Positions 9,763 to 21,185 are shown, counted from the stretch's first letter. The stretch: DNA of 64,000 nucleotides from Scleroderma bovista (GCA_037178675.1 JAYMGJ010000270.1:124001-188000), one strand, 5' to 3'. Notes: generated by a model from the letters alone, not told the origin. Program-made: numbers and translations.

Positions 9763-11132
9763 TCAATGCTTCACCAGTGCATTGCGGACATTATCTGGCG
9801 TCACCCAATCAAGAGGCCATGGCACCCTCAACCAATGGTGAATATTATCCCTCATATAATACGCCAAACAGCACCTCGCTCCGTCAACCTCGTTGACGCC
9901 GTGCCGAAAGAGCCGGCCAGAAAATGCAACGACAGTGCCGGGATTGTACAATACCTGAATCCCAAGACTGGGAATGTGCAGTGCACAATCATCATAATTA
10001 CCGACACTGACTAGCATGTCATACCAATCTGCTCGAGAGTGTGGGTCCCTGTGGAGGGGGGTACTTCGATTGACAATTAGCGAGATATTGGTGAAGACAG
10101 TGGACCAATTTTCAAGTGCCGCCAGCATTCCGGGATCATGGCCGGTCGCCCAGTCAGTCAAGTGTTGCATGGCAAGGTGGCCGGCATGGTATAGAGGTGG
10201 ATGGATAATAGAAAGAACACCTGAAAGTATTGCCGACGGAAGACATATATCCTTGCTCCATTGATAGCCGGTAGGACTGGCCAAAGCCTTGGACACCCCC
10301 GGAATGTCATTGGGGGTCTAGCAGAAGATCAAACAAGTGCATCATCAAAAGAAGGAAGGTACTCACAGAATGGCCGAGCATGTGCCGTGCCGGAGAGAAT
10401 TCCAAGCACCTGAAAATATCCACGTCATCCTTGAAATACTGGTGTGTTGTATGCCATGATTGATTAGTAATACTCTCTTCCAGTGGATCTGCAAGTGAAT
10501 CGATGGATGCCGCGATGTGCTCCTAGAAACAAAGGCCTCAACAGTGGACAATGAGAGTGGAATGATACCATACTTGGATGCAGGGAGCTAGAGCTCCGGG
10601 AAGATACCACAATGCAATTGTGTCACCTTCTCCCAGAATAATGGTGGGCCGGGAAAGGGTCCCAGTCAAAGAGGAAGGATGTCTACGGAGGACCCTAATC
10701 TCCTGTTGCTCATTTGTTCTGGATTGCATTGGTCTGAGGCTTTCAGACAACCTAATCAAGTCAATGCCGCACGAAACTTCAGCAGATATCAAGCAAGGGA
10801 TAATAGAACTATAAAAGAATTGGCTCACTCCGATTATGGTATGCCTGTGTGATGGTGGATACAATTTGGTTCATGGCTACAGTTGCATCCACTGGCAGGG
10901 ACAGAAGTGTTTCCGGGGTGGGGGAATTTAAGTCTGGGAATGCTTCATTCAGGAAGCGGCGCCGCATATATGATGCCATGATGTCAGACAAAGTATAGTT
11001 GGATGGCACGGCATTTGCACCAGCCATTGGAAACAGGACGACTTTTGACAATGTGGGGAGTAAAAATTTTAGTGGGGGATGTGCGGCATCCTGCGGACAT
11101 CTGTTTGCAAACGGCAATGCAACACATTCCAT
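9763..11132 (-). CDS. TET/JBP-family 2-oxoglutarate/Fe(II) dioxygenase
   Basis: Enzymes of this family oxidise 5-methylcytosine (or thymine) in DNA in the nucleus. Four exons join in phase: 10829-11132, 10574-10776, 10367-10522 and 9763-10317, giving 405 residues. The N-terminal part has the fungal TET block RVLRRHPSSLTGTLSRPTII followed by ALWYLPGAL. The double-stranded beta-helix carries the iron ligands in LHRDPHSRADWYDML (H310, D312) and GRLFRHGV (H360). The 2-oxoglutarate-binding arginine would be R369 in GARCCLAYY. LGIQVLYNPGTVVAFSG is also typical. All catalytic residues are present. A second in-frame ATG at 11027 would give 370 residues. The gene is divergent from the one at 11303 and lies 2.6 kb downstream of the KDZ transposase. 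Fungal TET/JBP genes are known to associate with KDZ transposons; activity here is inferred. Confidence 0.9.
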
Positions 11133-11302
11133 TCTCGGCTAGATCCACTAAACAAGGCTGATCGGCAATTGGCCGGTGCGAAACAACACATGCCCGGTTG
11201 CACAATGTGGTAATTATGCATCAGGTGACATGTGGACCGTGAGAACATTGATTACCTGAATGTTATAAGGCTTAGGGCGAATCGGCCATCACACCATCAA
11301 TC
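11133..11302. promoter_or_regulatory. Shared promoter of TET/JBP gene and its divergent partner
   Basis: This 170-bp spacer separates the two divergent starts, so the pair is probably co-regulated (inference). No clear TATA box is visible. Confidence 0.35.
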
Positions 11303-12087
11303 ATGAATACCACATCCGAACTGCGCGAAACCTGCGAACTGTCCATGGTATTGCAATACGTTGGAGTCCGCTTTCGACGGATGGTGCACGCGGTTCAACA
11401 ACAGCCCGAGGGGATGCTGGCCACAGCTGAATGGTATGCAAACGTACAAACGGAAGTGGTAAGTGGAGAATGATTACATTTGATTAACACACTCATGAGC
11501 CCCCAGGCAAATTTAGAACGTGTGCTTGCCGCATGCCAGGCTATGGGTGCGAAGATGATATTGCCAATGATGGCGAGCAGGGTGCACAGAATGGTCGTAC
11601 TAGAAGATCTGCCGCCGGCAAGACTGTATGCGGCAATGTGGCAGTTGAACGTCTATCATGCGAAGGCCGCCGAAGTCCAGGTTCCAAGTACGCTTCAAGT
11701 GGCAAACTCGTGGTGGGTAAATGGCCACGGCCCATGTACGGCAGGGTACAGCACGCGGCCGCTGCGGGACATGGTATCGGAGGCAGAGGCATTCTTTCCA
11801 CCGGACCTGGTATGCTCCCTTATTCGTGTTGTGTTAGATACTAAAGCTTTTCCAAGGTTGCTGATAGAAAGGTCACCATTCTACTCACCGTTGGGTATAC
11901 CTCCGACGAGGCCTTGTCAAATGCACGGTACTTCTGCAACAATATGTTGCGGAGCTCGGACAATGCCCTCAAATATCATATAGAGGTGATGCAGCATTGT
12001 GCAAAAAGGATGGAGGACATTGAGATGCTAACCCATGCACCAAATGCATTGCGGCAGAAATGGGAGGAGTCTTTGGGTGGTAGGTAA
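11303..12087 (+). CDS. Unknown gene divergent from the TET/JBP dioxygenase
   Basis: Three exons join in phase (11303-11458, 11507-11809, 11857-12087) with normal GT-AG introns of 47-48 bp, giving 229 residues and no stop. The protein is helical and Met/Ala/Arg-rich. It has a WQLNVYHAKA segment and a central WWVNGHGPC motif. I do not recognise any family. It shares a 170-bp divergent promoter with the TET/JBP gene, which mirrors the divergent arrangement of the KDZ transposase and its partner. It may be a second accessory protein of the mobile element. The intact frame argues against a decayed relic. Confidence 0.6.
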
Positions 12088-13404
12088 ACATTGTATGAAT
12101 ACCTACATATATGTTCATCACAACAATAATTGGTTAATCAAATATCGGCCAAAGCGACACATGTGATATAATGTTGCCGGCCAAAGTCTGAGCTGCGGCT
12201 GCAACACCCGGCCAGGTTAACAATGAGGCAGAAATCACACAGGGAACACATCGGCATGAATGGGAATAGCACATGTCTGGGTGGAGGTGTCGTCCGCATC
12301 TTCCAATACAATGGGTGCCACAAGTTGATACCTTATGCCGGTCGTCAAGTTTGCGGCTGTGATGGCTGTAACCAATCATCGCCGGGCGGCAGTGGTGGCC
12401 TCCACTATGACAAGTACAGCCGCGGTATCACGGCAAAAGAAAGGTATGCCACAGCAATGCGGCCAGAGAACCAGGGATAGCCGCTGCTGCCGAAGGACTG
12501 TTAGCAGCATGGCGGCCAAAGCAGCAGGGTAGCCATGGAATTGTGGCCAAGGGGCTAGAAGTAGCAGAGTAGGCCCCGCCTCCTGCAGTTCCCAAGGCAT
12601 GCCGCTAAAGTGGTGTCACACAATGTGTCAAGCCCCATATGATGGTGTCCCATGATTACATAACAGCCCCAGGTGCCGTATCATCTATAAGAGCAGGAGG
12701 CCCTGGATATAGTGTTCTCTATTCTATTAGAGCCCAACAAATAGGAGTGAGTAGGAGGGCTGCAGTGCCAGTGTCCTGTGCTTTGCATCAGGCCCTAAAT
12801 ATGGTTTGCCATTTCTGTTGGCAGGCCAGAGGAATAGTGTGTTTCGGGCTTTGATCAGGCTGTAACAACAGAGTCCCTTTCTTACCAAAGGGCCATGGAA
12901 CTATTGTCCCTTGCATTCCAATGGGCTGTGCAGAGACTGTACCTTTAAGGGGTGCTAGCCACAGGTGTGGTGTCCCATAACTCTGGGCAAGCCCTGGAGA
13001 CAGCGTCATTTATAGTCAGTGCGCCCAGCTCAGTCTGACAGGCAATGGCCATGGTATCCCATAGCATTGGGCAGGCCCTAGCAGAGGTGTTATCTAGCTA
13101 TGCAGGCAAACCTTGCAAGTACATTTTAAAGTGACAAGCCATGAATGGGGTGTCCCAGAGGATTAAACAAGCCCTCAATGTGGGAACAACTATATAGTTG
13201 GGAAGGCATGTGGATAGGTGTCCCATTGAGTGCGTTGGGCCACAAAGTTGATCTCCCTGTATACCCATTAGGCCCTAGATACTATGTCCTCTATATAGAT
13301 GTATCGCCGTGCATATAGTGTTAAGTAACTACCGTTAGGCCAAGATCTGGCACGAGGAACCGTCGGCACTAAATTGATGCAGCAATAGATGCGGCCGACA
13401 CATA
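12088..13404. other. Non-coding stretch with degenerate interspersed repeats
   Basis: I see no gene with a consistent frame. From about 12600 to 13290 a loose motif recurs every 30-100 bp: variants of GGTGTCCCAT, a variable part, then GGGCAGGCCCT. Examples are near 12645, 12965, 13045, 13150 and 13217. The copies are too diverged for a firm unit. The left part (12120-12600) is unique and GC-richer, with no convincing product. Confidence 0.4.
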
Positions 13405-13540
13405 ACACCTGGCACCACATATCGTCGGCACCACATATCAGCGGCACCACATATCAGTGGCACCACATATCAGCAGCACCACATATCAGCGGCACTGCAT
13501 ATCAGCGGCACAACATCTCATCGGCACATCATCTCGTTGA
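13405..13540 (+). repeat. 16-bp tandem array D (CGGCACCACATATCAG)
   Basis: About eight units of CGGCACCACATATCAG with a few substitutions lie head to tail. The GGCAC core is shared with the reverse-complement form of the 17-bp arrays, which suggests a common ancestor or a common bound protein. The left edge of the window (bases 1-60) has a related 18-bp pattern with GGCATCACCATC. Confidence 0.8.
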
Positions 13541-13927
13541 ACATGCTGGAGTGTTGACTTTGCCACACTGTTGACCATGCCGCAATGCTGATTGACCGGC
13601 TCACTATGGTGTTATTGCTGCCGTCAGATTTCACCCCACTGCCTCCATTGCGTACTGGCTCACTTATTCTATTGGTATGCTACTCCTCTCAGCCCGAGTA
13701 TTTTCATGACGACACCCATTTGTCCAGCTTAAGACTTTCACCCTACCCCATGATGACAACAGAGCCATGGGCCCACCGTTGTCACTTGGTGACAATGCTG
13801 TCGGGGGCTGACCCCTGTGATATGGCAAAGCTCTAGTCATAAGCCTCACTTCCGCCAGCCCGTGTAGCACGGCCGATTGTCATCGTCCGCTGACCGTATA
13901 ACACGGCCTACCCAGGTGCATGGGCTC
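13541..13927. other. Spacer before second LTR copy
   Basis: There is no gene. The first 40 bases still contain array-like words (GTGTTGACTTTGCC, GTTGACCATGCCG). The remainder is unique sequence. Confidence 0.4.
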
Positions 13928-15201
13928 TGTCATATCCATACTTTTCCAGTCGCAACTCCGGTCTAACCATGGCCCGCCTGACCTCTCCTTAGGCATAGAT
14001 GCAACTCCGGATCTAGTCCGGCCATCTCCAGCCCTATAGCTGCACTCCAGCTCAACTCCGGTCACTACGTCCATCTCCGCCTCAGGACTAACCCCTGTCT
14101 TCTTACAGACAGATCCGCGGTCTAACTCCTCCGTGTTGGACCTGTACCTACCACTAGTCGCTACTCCAGTTTCAGTCCGGCCACTCCCTTAGCCTTGTCT
14201 GCGACGTAGCCCAACTCCGGCTGGTACATCCAACTCCGGCTCAGTTCTGCTCCTGCTCCTGCTCCACTTCCTCTGTCAGGTCCACCAAAGGCTTAGGACA
14301 TTTCCATGTCCAACTCCGGACCTTCCTCCGGCTACTCCGCCCTTCCTGCACCTGTGCACTCCCTCCGCTCATGCACTCCCTCCGCTCATGCACTCCCTCC
14401 GCTCTTGCACTTCCTCCGGTCGTGCACTTCCTCCGGTCCTGGACATCGGTCCGGACTTAACATTAGTTAAGTCCACCTCTGACCCTTACCTGTCCTCTTC
14501 CGACCTAGTTCCCTTGTCCCTGCTTTTCCTCCGTCGTCCCTGTAACTCTAGTTCCCCGTGTCTGCTTCCGCTCCGGTTTATTTTCCTGTCCCTGCTTTAT
14601 TTTCTTGTACCTGGTTTATTCTCCCGTCTGCTTCTGCTCCATCCCTTGTCTCGACATTAAGGTGTTTACTTGTCACCGTATATACTCACCTTAGTTTCAT
14701 TACTATATAAACTACCATACTCCGGCCTAGTAGTCCTTAGATCAAATCTCGACTAAGATACTCCCCACTCTGTACTACCCATGCTCTCCTAATCCATCTG
14801 TTCATCTGAACTCCTGAACTCCGGCCAACTCCGGCCTCCGTCCTATCTCGTCCCCTTGGTCCTATGTCCGATCCTAGCAAGTCTCCTACTTGCATGAGGG
14901 CAAAAGCCACCTCTGTCCCAGACTCGACGCTAGACCTCTCAGGACTTATCCCACCTCTGGGATGTCCTTCGCTCCAGACAAGCTGCGCTCAACTCCGGAC
15001 CACTGTCCCGCGGTCCGGACTTACTCCGCAAAAACCCGGACTTACTCCCTGCGCTTCTCTAGTTCCCGGACTTCGTTCGTTTGACCCAGACTTGACTCTC
15101 CGCACTAACTAGCACCTACTAGTGTCTGGACTTACCTCCTCATTAGTTCCCTGCACCTCTGGACCTCCTAGTAAGATCGTCGAGGAGAACCGGTCTTGAC
15201 A
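13928..15201 (+). mobile_element. LTR, copy 2 (1,274 bp), no target duplication
   Basis: This is a near-identical copy of 7857-9106 in the same orientation, with the same TGTCATATCC start and GGTCTTGACA end and a few small indels. The flanking five bases differ (GGCTC on the left, ATGTC on the right), so no target-site duplication is visible. This fits inter-element recombination or deletion rather than a clean insertion. The sequence on the right is the middle of a DUF6532-like gene. The two copies cannot be the two ends of one simple element, because the outer flanks (TGGCC and ATGTC) also differ and nothing between them resembles gag or pol. Confidence 0.85.
14703..14711 (+). promoter_or_regulatory. 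TATA box of LTR copy 2
   Basis: CTATATAAA is at the equivalent position to 8603 in the first copy. Confidence 0.5.
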
Positions 15202-15710
15202 ATGTCTAATATATGTTCAGGGACATACCAACAACCTTGCACATCCTGCATTGTCGGGCCTGATTATAGACTTCTACACTGGTGTCATGTCCGTCGGACA
15301 GCTATTCCCCGAAGTATTTGGAGCTGAGGTTCCGAGGGTTACCGTTGCAATTTCTGCCACTGCGGTATTTTATTTCACCTTTTTCTCTTGCTGACAGGCT
15401 GTAGCGGAACACACAGCTGAAGGTCGTTCTTGATGAGATGGCATCTTCGAAGGGTGAGGTCAGTTTCAGGGTTGGCACCTACACCCCCATCTACTTGGCC
15501 ATTCTTGGGTTGATGACGAAATGTGACACTTCCGCCACACACACCATGAAGACAAGGTCGCTCCGAATTGAGTGGGCAAAGATTGGGAGGTAAAGCATTG
15601 GAATTTGAGGACATTCGCTTTGTTAATGATATTTTAGCAACGGTACGGCGGAGAATGACGCAGCTATGGCAGCCGCGGCAATAACAAGCTTTGACGTGGA
15701 TCTCGATTAA
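15202..15710 (+). pseudogene. 5'-truncated DUF6532-like gene abutting the LTR
   Basis: Three exon remnants stay in phase: from about 15214 to 15364, 15417-15589 and 15638-15710, ending in TAA. The reading frame shows AHPALSGLIIDFY, LFPEVFG, VAISATALKVVLDEM, GTYTPIYLAIL and a terminal FDVDLD. This pattern (HPal, fPe.F..P, ATAL, a ..F....Y.p.Y block) matches my recollection of DUF6532, a domain of unknown function expanded in basidiomycetes. No start codon or upstream half exists, because the LTR begins immediately to the left. The gene was probably beheaded by the rearrangement that placed the LTR. The family assignment is moderately sure and the truncation is clear. Confidence 0.55.
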
Positions 15711-15842
15711 TGTGGTGTACCTTATCCCATCATTCTGTCGCAATTATATTCGCTAGTCTGTTCTTACTATTGTGACTTTGTCCCATTTAGTAGTGGATAT
15801 CATTTACTGTCGAGGCTGTTGAAGTTTGCACAGTTTGAACAG

Positions 15843-16121
15843 CACATAGTACACTCTTTCACAGATTGGACAGCATCTGTCACAGATTTGGACAGAACTG
15901 TTAAGGCAACACACATGGTGACTGTTCCAGTGTGGCACATAGTACACTCTTTCACAGATTGGACAGCATCTGTCACAGATTTGGACAGAACTGTTAAGGC
16001 AACACACATGGTGACTGTTCCAGTGTGGCACATAGTACACTCTTTCACAGATTGGACAGTATCTGTCACAGATTTGGACAGATCTGTTAAGGCAACACAC
16101 ATGGTGACTGTTCCAGTGTGT
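15843..16121. repeat. 93-bp minisatellite, three copies
   Basis: Three head-to-tail copies of a 93-bp unit begin with CACATAGTACACTCTTTCAC at 15843, 15936 and 16029. They differ at only a few positions. Since 93 is divisible by three, open frames run through on both strands, but they have no start context, no domain and no extension. Immediately right, from about 16131 to 16162, an 11-bp CAGGTCTGGGA unit is repeated three times. Confidence 0.9.
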
Positions 16122-16162
16122 CATGTCAGATCAGGTCTGGGACAGGTCTGGGACAGGTCTGG

Positions 16163-17015
16163 ACACTTCTAGCCAGTTAGGTACCTTCCTAGGGGAGTCT
16201 GGAAGACCTGGGACTCTGTCCAGGGCAGTCCAGCTCTGGACAGACAAGGGTGGGTTTGCTGATGTAGTGCCTGAGGTGGGTGGCTGCTGAGTCACTCCGC
16301 CAGTAGTACTCTGCTTGACATTGTCATGCTCTTGCATCACTTCATTGCAATGTCAATCGCAATTGAAATGTCCTCTTGACTGCATCCAAAAATTTTGTAG
16401 GAAGTAGGGAAGTATATGAAGAATCATTTCAGCTTTGTATGTTCAAATCTGGTGTGATTTGATTTCAGCCCTGATGAGTTGTTCTGTTAAAATAGCCCCT
16501 TTGGAGCAGTAAATGGTGTCCCGCTCGTGTACAGACATATTTTATTGAAAAAAAAAGGATATAACCCTCTTGATATATAGTATAACATGCTCTATGTACG
16601 ATTACTTGGCTTGGATTGAAGTGTTGCGTGTTGTAGTTAGTGTTTTGCATCTCCGTGTCATTTTGCAATACCGGTCAAGTGATAGTATACTCTTTCCGTG
16701 GGAGCTATTTTCAGTGATTTGGCGTCGCAGGTCTTTGAAGACGTGAGCAAAACGAGTGCATCCATCACCGTCTTGGAGTCATCCATGGTGTCATTGTAAC
16801 ATGTGCACAGCTAGATTCCGAATTCATGACTACACAGATTTCCTCATAAGTACTGACGACCTGAAGTCCTGGTGTACTTGGAGTTGCCTGTATTACATCT
16901 CCGTAGAGCTTGGCGTTTTTAAACGTCTGGACTCTGGAGATTGCCGGGATGAAAGTGGCTGAGGCACGATCCAGGAAGATACAAATGCAGCGAACATAAA
17001 ACACCGGATGCTGGC
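16163..17015. other. Boundary spacer between mobile island and conserved genes
   Basis: I see no gene in this 850 bp. It lies downstream of the KAP120 stop codon and includes its 3' UTR. This marks the change from repeats to dense conserved genes. Confidence 0.45.
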
Positions 17016-20000
17016 CTAACCTGCAAGCACAGTCTTCAGTTGCGTCAGAACTGTACTATCTGTTTTGTCCAGATACTCTTCCTTGAAAACCTGCGGACTC
17101 CCACAAGCCCTCTCCGCCTCCTGAAGGGCACTAGCCACAAAGGAGGTGAGCTGAACTGTGCGGATGGGGTCACGCTCATAAATCTGGAGATGTTGATAAA
17201 TAGTAGTTCACTGTAGATAGAAAGAGGCCTCACCAATTTCCTACGTTCATATTCAAGAGTGTGCTCAGACCCGGCATAGTAACTGTTCGGCAAGATATCA
17301 GCATCCCAGTAGAGCTTGAGACCACTGGCGGCAGTGAATTAGACAGCATATACATGATTCTTCATGTCCTTTACTAACCCGTCTTCAGCATCCTTCGCCA
17401 ACTGTAGGCTTTCCTGTACTTCATATAGAACGTCAGTCCATAAATTGAATATTTCGTTCGGGATGCGTTCCAGCACTTCATGTCGTCCAGTAGCAACAAG
17501 GGAAGCAATACCCATTGCTGCCAATTTCCGGTGCCGAGGCTCCGACATATGGTCAAACTGAAGTGTTGATTAACCAGCGGAAATCAGATAATCACAAAGT
17601 ATACGTACTTGTCTCCAATACTGATCAAGGATGGGCTCCCATACTTTTTCTTCTGCAACACCACTGGCTTGGGCCGCAGCAGATACCAGACGCAGGAACA
17701 TCTCACGATCTGCCACTGCAATCCGTGCCACCACAAAAATGCACTCTGTCAAAAGGGCAGAAGAGCTCTACCAAGGGATGATTAAGGACGCTATGAACTG
17801 TCACTTCACATAGCATACCTCGTCCTCACGAAGAACTTTGACTATATGATTGAAGAACCCAGAACTGTATAAGGCCTCCGCCCACGATGACGATGGTGCC
17901 AGTTGCGTCATGAAACAAATGGTGACCAGCAAACCCCTCTGGTTAGTTTCTACCGCTTGGCCAGTCACTGCGCTCGTGACAGCATTCATCAATTCCAAAG
18001 CAAAGCTCTGCATGATATGAGTGATACAAACAGCTATTGATTGTAGACTCGCCTGCAAAATCAGAGGTGCATCGACAAGAAGGTATGACTCGACGATAAA
18101 AATGATTTTCCCCAGCAAATCTAGATTATTAGCAAGCAGAGAAATGGCCAGAGGGAAGAGTTGCAGGAGACTTGTGCCGGGCGCTCCTTGCAGTGACGGA
18201 GCATTTCGAAGTGCAGCGAGCCAAAGATTTAAAGCATCGTCATCCAGGTTTACAGCAACCTTCACAGCTTTTATTCAGCACGTTTACAAATTCGATCTGC
18301 TCGGCTCACCCCTGGACTCAAACTCTCCTGAATTAGAGGGACCACTAATGGCACAAGGGTTAATGAGTGTTTTTTAGCAGACTCAAAAGGTGTCAGCCCA
18401 GTTTCAGCTTAAGAGGCGAGCTAACGCACTGTGACCAAGCTTGTAACGACGACCAACAGCTGCGCTTTGAATAGCCAATCCTCTCTTGCCGCAGTCCCTG
18501 AAGTCCTCGTTAGTAATGCTCCAAGAACAGACACCTTTCATACACAGTCCGGGTATGCATTCTGCAACCATTTGCACATGAGGAGTAATGTGTGAATCAC
18601 TACGCTCGATAATAACATTGAGACTCTTTGCCAGCCGGCGCTTCATCTCCGTGGTGTCAACTTCATGCATAAGCTTGACAATTTCGGTGACAGCGACGGG
18701 CAGGAATGGGGCAAATATGGCAATATCGAAATTAACGGTCTGAAAAACTATTGGAAAATAAAATCTACTGTCATGGATTTCCACTTACATCGACACATTC
18801 CCGTAAGGCACTTGCAGCCGTAAACCGGACTACGGAGTCTGTCCCTTCCCCTCTGTCGCGAAGAAGATGGATGAGGACTTCCCACGTAATGGTATCTGTT
18901 GCAAGGGTGGTCATATCGCTGGTCCACCTTCCGATCAACCAAGCAATGCGACGCTTGATAATAGGAAAGCTAGCTACTATTAGTTGTATCCGTCCAGCAG
19001 ACGAACAGATCGTACTTGGGATTAGTATCTCTCGCTTCAGCCGCTAGATAGTGTCGCATCCACTCAGTGAAGGGTATAACATCCCGAAGTCGAGGTGCAC
19101 ATCGACCTATGGCACAATATATGGCCTCTTTTTGAATAACACTTTGAAGGTCGGTGGCAGATTGTGCTGTGGAAGAAGTCAAATTTCTTGAGTTTTAGTG
19201 GATAAAGAGATCCTCTCACAAATGATATCCTTGAATGTCGTTGTCATCAAAGGAATTACGTAGTCTCGGTATTGTGATGCTAGCGTCATAAGTACCCTCT
19301 CCCCACAAGGCTGAAGGATCTTAGAAGGAAAGTAGCTGATAAGACGACAAGACGTACACGAAGTTCATATTCCCAGTGATCGTTCTCCTTGTCCTCTTCG
19401 TTTACCCATTCCTCGGGGTCGGACATCCAGCTTTCCAGATCAGTGGGGTTGAGCGGAATGAAACGGGTGACCAGTAGCCGGACCGCATCTTCCACAAATT
19501 GCTGAGAAAGTGCTAGGGGGGTTTCATCAGTGACGGTGGGATCATCCCAAAGATCGTCAATACTGGTCTCTGTAACGGGTCCCCCTTTACGGAATGGGGT
19601 CCATTTTGCAAGATTTTCCTTGAATAGAACCATGGCCTGTACAAGAAAGCGGACGGGAAAGACGACCTCGGAAGAATCTAATACGTAAGGCAATTGAATG
19701 CGCCGTGCTACGTATTATAGAAGCCTGGATTCTACCTTTGATCATGTCCGGAGGTCCGTTCGTAGCTTGGACAACCTTTTCCCAGTAGTACAGCACCATA
19801 CCATTACACGTCGGTAGCTCAACGAATTTTGCAGGTTCAAGTTGTTGCAATCTGCGGAAAAATTTGCCAAAGACGCGAACGTGGCGAGTAAGTTTATCGA
19901 CAGTTGCAAGTGTTGCAGGACTGGTATCGGGAAACGACCTCAACGCAAGCATAAAGCCAATCCGTTGTTCAGAAAGCGTTTTCATTTGAGCCGTGGAACT

Positions 20001-21072
20001 TTGGAAGAGTTCGATGAACTGTCGACGGATATAACCTCAGTGCATATGTTACGAAAGCAAAGTCAACGTACCCAGGTTTCGAGATCCTGTAATTCGTTCT
20101 TGTCACGCCTCGCTAGGCGGGGCCAGGCCCAAACACCTAACTTCACAAGGCACTTGTACACTAGGTGAGCCACTACGATGATACAATGAGTGTGCTCCTG
20201 GGAGAGGGCTGCTGGATTGAGCGGTGATAAGACTGGAATTAACTGAGAACTGGACAGTTGAGAGTAATAAGTGAGCAAGACTCCACGTAGTTGGTTGGTG
20301 ATCTAACGAAAGTGAGAGGAGTAGAGGTCAAGCGGCTGAGGACATACTTCTCCCATCGTCTTTATCCCCGTCATCATTTTCATGGAAGATATTTCCTTCA
20401 AAATGGCGTTCAAAACTTTGAGTGCACGTCGCAAAGAAAGGGTGGAAAACATGTTAGCAGACGATGTGATGCACAATGGCTGGATGGCGCTCTCGATGAA
20501 AGAAAGTAGATCGGTCAAGAGCGACGGCCTTTAAATGATGTGGGCCCCAAAGTATTCATGTTTCGTATAGGAGGGCGTACCAGTTATGTGGGTAATCGAG
20601 TCGTGCTATCTTTGCTACAATTACCTCGTTGCATTCGGCAATCTGTAGGCAAAGTTGAAACAAAGAATGAATAGATTGAAAGTATGCTTTACGCACAAGA
20701 TCGTCCTCCTCGTGTAGGAATGTCATACATCTGGAACGGATGCGAGTGCGATACTCCTCTGATAGCAGCCTGACAATGATATTGAGCCAGAAGCTGTGGT
20801 GGACAAGAGAATGCATACTTCCTTGATCGCCAATGAGAGAGGGCTGAATTCTTGAACTGGATGATACTCTGTTGCCTGACTGGCAGTGGCAAAGACTTCT
20901 CAGCAGCAATCTCATGGAGGGCGTCATAGGTGCCGACGTTGTCCAGGAGACTCTTGAGCCGTTCCGTAGATACTTGAACTTGTGATGGGATCTGTGATGA
21001 TGCAGCATACACGATTTCTAATAGCTCTTGTCGATTGACGACATTGTTCTGTGCGTTGGTCGCAGCGTTCAT
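17016..21072 (-). CDS. KAP120: Importin-beta family karyopherin Kap120 / importin-11
   Basis: This is a nuclear import receptor that carries cargo through the nuclear pore in a RanGTP-dependent way. The ATG at 21072 opens MNAATNAQNNVVNRQELLEI. The N-terminal importin-beta region follows (QVQVSTERLKSLL, LPLPVRQQSIIQFKNS), then AECNEVIVAKIARLDYPHNW, a hallmark of the Kap120/IPO11 group. HEAT-repeat helices fill the rest. The C-terminus reads SEHTLEYERRKL, spliced to IYERDPIRTVQLTSF, the conserved end of this family, and stops at TAG 17016-17018. The gene is broken by many short introns. I estimate 1,000-1,100 residues, normal for the family. It is divergent from the zinc-finger gene at 21186, with a 113-bp spacer that is likely a shared promoter. 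Confidence 0.88.
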
Positions 21073-21185
21073 GATCAAAGATCTGGAATTCACGCAGTGG
21101 CTCGCACTTGCCTTTGAACGCGTCGGAAACGTGGATTGGATATTACAGGCATAAACATGTACAAATAACGCGTCCCCTGTCCACG

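Noticed and set aside
7857..15201. One full-length LTR retrotransposon bounded by the two LTR copies
   Set aside because: The outer flanks do not match (TGGCC versus ATGTC), copy 1 has its own target duplication, and the interior has no gag, protease, RT or integrase motifs.
15804..16172. Open frames through the 93-bp repeats on both strands
   Set aside because: A 93-bp unit is a multiple of three, so any stop-free frame persists. No start context, domain or flanking exon supports coding.
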